Assembly (NCBI GenBank): GCA_001778455.1
Contig: MFGX01000042.1
Coordinates: forward strand, 6,961-13,003
Reading direction: 5' to 3'
DNA length: 6,043 bases
From: Candidatus Fraserbacteria bacterium RBG_16_55_9
GTDB lineage: Bacteria > Bipolaricaulota > Bipolaricaulia > RBG-16-55-9
Below, piece after piece: positions 1 to 3,928 of this stretch (within the stretch, counting starts at the first letter, position 1; the number at the start of each line of letters is the position of its first letter). The position numbers and the translations under genes were made by a program. A model generated the notes under the pieces. That model did no database searches, was not told where the DNA came from, and saw only the letters and a list, made by a program, of their open reading frames with translations.

Positions 1-245
1 AGCGGCGTCATCATCTCGCCTAGGCTCACGACGTTTTTTTCGTTCTGAACGGGCAAGAGTTCGCTGTAACGCCACATCGTAGGCTCACGCCCTACAAGGT
101 CTTTAGGATGCCACGACCTGGACAGAGCTTTCAGGTCGTAACGCGCCACGAGCGGTTGACCGCAAACCACACAGACGGTGTTCAGTTGATGGGGATTGCA
201 CGTCGCACCGCACGAGCTACACGTAAGATGTGTCAGATGGCTCAC
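1..245 (-). CDS. thrC: Threonine synthase, N-terminal part (runs off left edge)
   Basis: Threonine synthase is a PLP enzyme that converts O-phosphohomoserine to threonine, the last step of threonine synthesis in the cytoplasm. Only 81 codons are visible; the PLP lysine and catalytic core lie outside the window. The start is the GTG at 245-243, giving VSHLTHLTCSSCG; the nearest upstream in-frame codons run to the TAG that ends the RAM gene, with no ATG between. Residues C9-x2-C12 and C25-x2-C28 form the zinc ribbon of the long bacterial/archaeal type. It is followed by PLVARYDL (31-38), MWRYSELLP (57-65) and SLGEMMTP (74-81), which match the family's usual MWRY.ELLP and SLGEG.TP signatures. 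The Met in place of the usual second Gly of GEG is slightly unusual. The gene starts 27 bp after the RAM gene and is probably cotranscribed with it. The order of motifs makes the identification strong, despite the truncation. Confidence 0.88.
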   Translation of the reverse strand, partial: MSHLTHLTCSSCGATCNPHQLNTVCVVCGQPLVARYDLKALSRSWHPKDLVGREPTMWRYSELLPVQNEKNVVSLGEMMTP

Positions 246-272
246 GGCTGCGCTTCTCGTCGAGATTTCTGT

Positions 273-548
273 CTACTTCTGATCCAAATGAGGATCCATG
301 GAGGTGACGATGTGCGTGTTGGTGTTGAGTACGCCTTTGATCTTCTGGATCTCATCCACCACGACTTCTTCCAGGCGCAGAACAGAGAAGGAAGATGGCA
401 TCTCGCTGACCTTGATTCGGCAGATGATATCATAATCGCCAAAAACGGTGTTCGCCCGCACAACATGCTCCTTCTTGCGAAGCTGCTCCACGACCTGTTT
501 CATCTTCCCACCCTCACAGCGGATCAGTACATAGGCATGTACAGCCAT
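273..548 (-). CDS. Stand-alone Lrp/AsnC ligand-binding (RAM) domain protein
   Basis: This 91-residue protein matches the C-terminal effector domain of Lrp/AsnC regulators. It starts with an AYVLI strand (5-9), then an amphipathic helix around residues 15-26, the GDYD turn (37-40) typical of the family, and a closing GVLNTNTHIVTS strand (about 72-83). There is no N-terminal helix-turn-helix, and no room for one, because a good Shine-Dalgarno (AGGAG at 562-558, 9 nt before ATG) fixes the start. In the family such domains form alpha-beta sandwich dimers and higher oligomers that bind amino acids at the interface. A protein lacking the DNA-binding half may sense amino acids, act through a partner Lrp, or control an enzyme. 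The gene lies 78 bp after the secreted-protein gene and 27 bp before thrC, so a role in amino-acid sensing near threonine synthesis is a reasonable inference. The fold is clear; the function is unproven. Confidence 0.87.
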   Translation of the reverse strand: MAVHAYVLIRCEGGKMKQVVEQLRKKEHVVRANTVFGDYDIICRIKVSEMPSSFSVLRLEEVVVDEIQKIKGVLNTNTHIVTSMDPHLDQK

Positions 549-626
549 GATTCCACACTCCTCTCCTCTTGGGTGATCTACCTCTATGATAGCAAGAATG
601 GGATCGCTCTGCCCTGTAAGAATCCT

Positions 627-2147
627 CTATGTTGATCCCAGAGGCAGGGATTGATTTACGGGTGTATCCGTGAGCCAATAAGCAACCAGGCGCACCATTG
701 TGCTCAGATCAATGCGGCGACCGTTTGTGCCCGGAACCGGCCGCTGCTCTTGCCAGAGGGCAGTCGCCTGAAGGATCTGGGAGAAGCTGATCATGTTGGA
801 GAGTGCGAGGTCGATCTCCCCCTGATCGCTTAGGCGCGAGATTGCCAATTCGATGGGAAGCGCGCTGATCACGCGCATTTCGCTCTCGCCGTGGATCTCT
901 GTTGTCATCCGAGGGAAGCCGCTCAGCACGCGGCCGGCAAATGGATAGATGCCCGGTTGCTCCTGCGCGGGAACTTCGATCTGATATCGAATTCGGCGCT
1001 TATCTCCCGGAGCAAGCGTTTCGAGGAAGACCCATGCGGAGGTCTCTAGGTTGAACTGGGCACCATCGTTTTCTACGGGTCGGAGGCTCCAGCCGGCCGG
1101 AGGAGTCTCTTCAATTCCTAAACCGCTCACGGTCAACTCCGCCTCGATCTCCAGTTCAACGGTGAATGTGTACCCCCGCAAGATTTGCAGATCCGGCAAA
1201 GGGGTTTTGAGCACCCGAGTCACGCGCACGGCACCGTTCCTCACACGGACACTCTGCGTCTCCGCTCCAAAACGCCCGAACGAATCCTCCACCTGCAGCA
1301 TCACGGTATGATCGCCTGGTTTCGCAAACGAATATGTCATTACGGGAGCCGCCAACCGGATTTCGAATCTGCCATCCCCATCAAAATCCCAGTTGTATCG
1401 GACAACTGGACCTGCGGATGACCGGGACATGCTGGCATCAAAGGAGACGGTCTCGCCCGCAATCGGCTCAAGCGGCAGAAAACGAAAACTCGCGATCGGA
1501 TCCGGTAGGCGCGCTTCCAAGACCAGCGGGTCCTGCGGGCTCAGTTCGATGTATTGCGGGTTCTCTAGGTTGCCGGTCACCAGCACCCAATGAGTGATCT
1601 CTTGGTCGAAACGAGGATAGATTGTAAGCGTGAACTCCGCCCGCAAGTCCCCAAGGACCACGCCATCGGTGAACCCAGTCGACCATCTCCAACTGATGTT
1701 CCCGGCAGGAGGTGAAAGATCATAGTAATCGTCCGTGTCGTCCTTTACGAGCACAGAGGTCGTCGATGGAAGCCCCCATAAGGAGAAGCTGGCTGTGCTC
1801 TCAAAGGCTCCACGCGAGGGGGGCCCATGAATGATGAAGAGGCTAAGCATCTCGCCCCTCGCATCACTGGCCTCTTGGTAGAGAAAGATCAGGCTCGTGT
1901 TCAGCTGCACAAGGGCATTCTGCGTGCGGAAGTCAACATAGGAATAGAAGTCAGAAGGCTGCTTCTGCCCCACGAGTGGAGCAATGGTCCAAGATAGTCC
2001 GTTCTGATGAGCGACAATCTCAGATGCTGCGGGGGCGGCCTCTCCAGATAAAACAAGCGGAGGCAGATTTAAAAGCACGGCGGGGATGAAACAAACCAAA
2101 AGAAGAAGAATCAGCGCGCGCTGCATCTTCGGCAGCTCGGCGACCAT
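627..2147 (-). CDS. Secreted PKD-domain protein under a c-di-GMP riboswitch
   Basis: The product is 506 residues from the ATG at 2147. A hydrophobic stretch (about 11-33) after a short basic n-region is a signal peptide, with likely cleavage near GEA-AP (about 37); no lipobox is seen. Residues 45-212 form a domain I do not recognise, rich in beta strands and aromatic residues (WRWSTGFTDG near 153-162). Residues 217-303 are a PKD domain with the classic YNWDFDGDG core (251-259); D254, D256, D258 and E262 resemble a calcium loop. Residues 306-427 look like another beta-sandwich of the DUF11/NEW3 kind (PPAGW, LAPGD). The tail (453-497) holds two copies of a 19-residue motif. The start is uncertain. 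The 2147 ATG has an excellent Shine-Dalgarno (AAGGGGGG) but lies inside the riboswitch receptor. The in-frame ATG at 2126 (MQRALILLLL) gives a tidier signal peptide but a poor ribosome site. A surface, matrix or carbohydrate-binding role fits PKD domains and c-di-GMP control, but no enzyme activity is visible. Confidence 0.85.
   Translation of the reverse strand: MVAELPKMQRALILLLLVCFIPAVLLNLPPLVLSGEAAPAASEIVAHQNGLSWTIAPLVGQKQPSDFYSYVDFRTQNALVQLNTSLIFLYQEASDARGEMLSLFIIHGPPSRGAFESTASFSLWGLPSTTSVLVKDDTDDYYDLSPPAGNISWRWSTGFTDGVVLGDLRAEFTLTIYPRFDQEITHWVLVTGNLENPQYIELSPQDPLVLEARLPDPIASFRFLPLEPIAGETVSFDASMSRSSAGPVVRYNWDFDGDGRFEIRLAAPVMTYSFAKPGDHTVMLQVEDSFGRFGAETQSVRVRNGAVRVTRVLKTPLPDLQILRGYTFTVELEIEAELTVSGLGIEETPPAGWSLRPVENDGAQFNLETSAWVFLETLAPGDKRRIRYQIEVPAQEQPGIYPFAGRVLSGFPRMTTEIHGESEMRVISALPIELAISRLSDQGEIDLALSNMISFSQILQATALWQEQRPVPGTNGRRIDLSTMVRLVAYWLTDTPVNQSLPLGST
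657..791 (-). repeat. Two-copy 19-residue motif at the secreted protein's C-terminus
   Basis: Residues 453-471 (ISFSQILQATALW...PV) and 479-497 (IDLSTMVRLVAYW...PV) align without gaps at a 26-residue period. Six positions are identical (I, S, A, W, P, V) and most others are conservative. Each copy looks like one amphipathic helix closed by a Trp and a Pro-Val turn; the linker is PGTNGRR. Two related helices at the end of a secreted protein recall dockerin modules, but the calcium-loop spacing of real dockerins is absent. It could be a cell-surface attachment or partner-binding module. The duplication is seen directly; the role is a guess. Confidence 0.6.
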
Positions 2148-2215
2148 AGGATACCCCCCCCTTAGGCCCGTAGCTTTGCGTCCCGCCCTTTCGAGCGGTT
2201 TGCCCTTGTCGGATG
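2124..2215 (-). promoter_or_regulatory. Class I cyclic di-GMP riboswitch (GEMM-I)
   Basis: The minus strand reads through all the landmark blocks of the GEMM-I aptamer. GGGCAAACC (2205-2197) leads into a 6-bp hairpin (2198-2193 with 2188-2183) capped by a perfect GAAA tetraloop (2192-2189). GGGACGCAAAGC (2184-2173) follows. The third helix pairs AGCU (2175-2172) with AGCU (2137-2134), CGG (2170-2168) with CCG (2140-2138) and GCC (2167-2165) with GGU (2145-2143). Its internal loop, CCUAAG (2166-2161) facing UAUGG (2148-2144), is exactly the 11-nt GAAA tetraloop receptor. P1 can close as CAUC (2215-2212) with GAUG (2127-2124). By alignment to the Vibrio Vc2 aptamer, the ligand-contacting G, A and C would be near 2204, 2177 and 2132. 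It controls the secreted PKD protein. No intrinsic terminator follows, so control is probably at translation. Confidence 0.93.
2154..2163 (-). promoter_or_regulatory. G-run Shine-Dalgarno in the riboswitch P3 loop
   Basis: AAGGGGGGGG lies 6 nt before the ATG at 2147-2145 and can pair with the 16S anti-Shine-Dalgarno. In the aptamer fold these same bases close and fill the apical end of P3 (AGG 2162-2160 with CCU 2150-2148). This is the only strong ribosome site upstream of the gene. It favours the 2147 start and implies that ligand-driven P3 docking could hide it. Confidence 0.5.
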
Positions 2216-2259
2216 GTTTTTCTTTTCCCTCACAACCGAGATGTCTGGTTGCTAATTTG

Positions 2260-2287
2260 TTGCATATGCCCTGGATATAAGTATAAT
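2260..2287 (+). promoter_or_regulatory. Possible thiL promoter, divergent and overlapping
   Basis: TTGCAT (2260-2265) lies 16 nt before a perfect TATAAT (2282-2287); the -35 match is poor (three of six). TTGTTG two bases upstream, with a 19-nt spacer, is an alternative. The start would be near 2294, giving a leader of about 72 nt with no riboswitch visible, so no TPP control is suggested. The -10 overlaps the -10 of the opposing promoter. Confidence 0.4.
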
Positions 2288-2309
2288 CGCACTCTTACCC
2301 GATTGTCAA
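2280..2309 (-). promoter_or_regulatory. Sigma-70-like promoter for the riboswitch and secreted protein
   Basis: A perfect TTGACA -35 box (2309-2304) stands 18 nt from TATACT (2285-2280), a five-of-six match to TATAAT; reading the -10 as TTATAC gives 17 nt. Transcription would start near 2273, leaving about 58 nt of leader before the aptamer. That leader can form a small hairpin, CAACC with GGTTG. It is the best promoter in the window by eye. Confidence 0.65.
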
Positions 2310-2366
2310 GTCCGGGAATCTTGCTCTGGAGTGGCAAAAACAGAATAATCCAGAGAGTATATTCGC

Positions 2367-3254
2367 ATGAGAGAACGGGAAGTCTTACGATTTCTGGCTC
2401 AAAGGGTGCCCAACGCTGGAGACGATTGCGCGGTCATCCCCCTGGGGAGGACTCATCTGGTGCTCACGACCGACATGCTCTGGCGGCAGGCAGATCTTCC
2501 AGAAGGAGTGACAGCGTACACGATAGGCTGGCGAGCCGTCGCTGTTTCCTTCAGCGATGTCGCCGCCATGGGAGCGAAGCCCCTGGGAGTCGTCTTAGCT
2601 CTGGGAGCACCGGGCTTCGAGAGAGATTTCTTAGACCAATTGCTTCAAGGTGTACTCGATTGCTGCCAGAGTGTGGGGGCTCCTTATTTAGGTGGAGATC
2701 TCTCGCAACACGAAGAGCTGACGTTGGTAAGCTCGGCGCTCGGCGAGGCGAAAGACCCCGTGAGACGAAGCGGCGCAAAGCCTGGTGAACTCGTCTGTGT
2801 AACTGGTCAACTTGGACGCACAGCAGCCGCGCTGCGGCTCTTCGAGCAGAAAGAGTATGAACAAGCGAATCGGCTCTTCCGGTTCGTCCCCAGGGCTGCG
2901 GAAGGTCTGGCGTTGGCTCCGTACGCGACAAGCATGATTGACATCAGCGATGGCCTAGCCCGTTCTCTATATCAGCTGGGCGAATCGAGCCGCGCGGGGT
3001 TCCGTGTTCGGTATCGGGATCTGCCTGTCCTATCAGAGACAGAAGAACTTGCTCAAAGCGAGCGTGAGCTGCGTGAGATGGCCCTCTTTACCGGGGAAGA
3101 TTTTGAACTGCTCTTCACGCTGTCCCCCTCGCTCCTTCGAGAAGCCGAGAACGCAGCCCCATTTACAGTGATTGGGGAAGTTATCAAAGAGGGTGTCTGG
3201 TTGGAAGACGGCGAAAAAACCGTGCACCTGGAAGATCGAGGGTACGAACACTGA
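2367..3254 (+). CDS. thiL: Thiamine-monophosphate kinase
   Basis: ThiL phosphorylates thiamine monophosphate with ATP to make thiamine diphosphate, the active cofactor, in the cytoplasm. The 295 residues match the family's length and its AIR-synthase-like fold. Visible motifs in order: GDDCAV (18-23) and TTDML (34-38), which supply Mg/ATP aspartates; SDVAAMGAKP (63-72); GGD (109-111); RSGAKPGE (134-141); IDISDGL (191-197); and TGEDFELL (242-249). It ends with RGYEH, like the GYDH end of E. coli ThiL. The stretch DMLWRQADLPEGVT..TIGW (36-55) resembles methanogen ThiL more than enterobacterial ThiL, as I recall them. The start is the only ATG after the in-frame TAA at 2346-2348; its Shine-Dalgarno (AGAGAG) is weak. 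It is alone on its strand, divergent from the secreted protein and convergent with folE. No other thiamine gene is present, so the cell must get thiamine monophosphate from genes elsewhere. Confidence 0.95.
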   Translation: MREREVLRFLAQRVPNAGDDCAVIPLGRTHLVLTTDMLWRQADLPEGVTAYTIGWRAVAVSFSDVAAMGAKPLGVVLALGAPGFERDFLDQLLQGVLDCCQSVGAPYLGGDLSQHEELTLVSSALGEAKDPVRRSGAKPGELVCVTGQLGRTAAALRLFEQKEYEQANRLFRFVPRAAEGLALAPYATSMIDISDGLARSLYQLGESSRAGFRVRYRDLPVLSETEELAQSERELREMALFTGEDFELLFTLSPSLLREAENAAPFTVIGEVIKEGVWLEDGEKTVHLEDRGYEH

Positions 3255-3257
3255 AAA

Positions 3258-3277
3258 TCACAGACCTAACTCTGTGA
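3258..3277 (-). terminator. Hairpin terminator for the rtcB-folE transcript
   Basis: A perfect 7-bp stem (TCACAGA at 3258-3264 with TCTGTGA at 3271-3277) encloses a 6-nt loop. On the minus strand the stem is followed by ATTTTC, a short U-tract, so it suits the folE direction. On the plus strand no U-tract follows, though it begins only 3 bp after the thiL stop and might still block read-through. The stem is not GC-rich and the tract is short, so strength is uncertain. Confidence 0.45.
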
Positions 3278-3335
3278 GCTCATGACCATGTTATTACCCC
3301 CTGGTGTCAAGCATGTGCCCGCAGAGTCAGAATAA

Positions 3336-3920
3336 CTATCTCTCTAAGCGCGGCGCAATAAACTGAAGAAACTCCGCACGGGTCTTGGCATCCTTTCTGA
3401 AAGATCCCTTCATGGCGCTCGTGACCATCCACGCATCTCGCTTCTCTACGCCGCGCATCGCCATGCAGAGGTGCATTCCCTCAACAACGACCCCTAACCC
3501 AAGCGGCTGAATCGCTTCTTCCAAGAAGCATGCGATCTCCTCTGTCATGCGTTCCTGGAGCTGCAGCCGCTTAGCGAAGCTATCGACCACCCGAGGGATC
3601 TTGCTGGCCCCGATCACCTGACCTTTGGGGATGTAACCCACATGCACATGGCCGAAGAACGGGATGAGATGGTGCTCACACAGACTGTAAAATTCGATAT
3701 CTTTGAGAACGACCATGGAGTCGTAGTCCACGGTGAAGACGGCATCCCCCACGATTCCCTGCGGGTCTTCTCGGTAGCCTTGGGTGAGCTCGTTGTAAAG
3801 TTCCGCGACCCGTCGTGGAGTCTCACGGAGTCCTTCTCGCTTCGGGTCTTCCCCCAAGCCAAGAAGCAGCTCGCGCACCAACTCCTTTATGTCCTTCTTC
3901 CCGTTTGGATGCTTGCCCAT
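3336..3920 (-). CDS. folE: GTP cyclohydrolase I
   Basis: FolE opens the GTP imidazole ring and rearranges the product to 7,8-dihydroneopterin triphosphate plus formate. This is the first step to tetrahydrofolate and, in many bacteria, to queuosine. At 194 residues it is a compact form with a short N-terminal helix region; EGLRETPRRVAELYNEL (29-45) is the typical opening. CEHHL (81-85) gives zinc ligands C81 and H84. KGQVIGASKIPRVVD (99-113) and RLQLQERMTEEIA (118-130) are the signature strand and helix. EGMHLCMAMRGV (147-158) gives the third zinc ligand C152 and the active-site H150. All metal residues are intact, so this is the zinc enzyme and not the FolE2 type. The ATG lies 8 bp after the rtcB stop, and its Shine-Dalgarno AAGGGA (3937-3932) sits in the last rtcB codons, which suggests coupled translation. 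Confidence 0.97.
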   Translation of the reverse strand: MGKHPNGKKDIKELVRELLLGLGEDPKREGLRETPRRVAELYNELTQGYREDPQGIVGDAVFTVDYDSMVVLKDIEFYSLCEHHLIPFFGHVHVGYIPKGQVIGASKIPRVVDSFAKRLQLQERMTEEIACFLEEAIQPLGLGVVVEGMHLCMAMRGVEKRDAWMVTSAMKGSFRKDAKTRAEFLQFIAPRLER

Positions 3921-3928
3921 GATGGTAT

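Noticed and set aside
581..631. 8-bp direct repeat CCTCTATG at 581-588 and 624-631
   Set aside because: Too short to separate from chance, and the neighbouring RAM protein has no DNA-binding domain to read it.
108..635. Plus-strand ORF of 175 codons
   Set aside because: It lies opposite thrC and the RAM gene, both with clear family motifs, and its own translation shows no recognisable domain.
599..640. 7-bp inverted repeat (TGGGATC/GATCCCA) around the stop of the secreted-protein gene
   Set aside because: The loop is 28 nt and no U-tract follows, so it does not look like a terminator; probably chance.
2288..2366. TPP riboswitch in the thiL leader
   Set aside because: The leader is only about 70-80 nt and lacks the conserved THI-box CUGAGA and ACCUGA blocks.
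2213..2788. Plus-strand ORF of 191 codons
   Set aside because: It starts in the riboswitch and promoter region, then runs through thiL in another frame; the translation is Arg/Ser-rich low-complexity typical of a shadow frame.
2551..2931. Minus-strand ORF of 126 codons inside thiL
   Set aside because: Antisense shadow of thiL without ribosome site or family motif.
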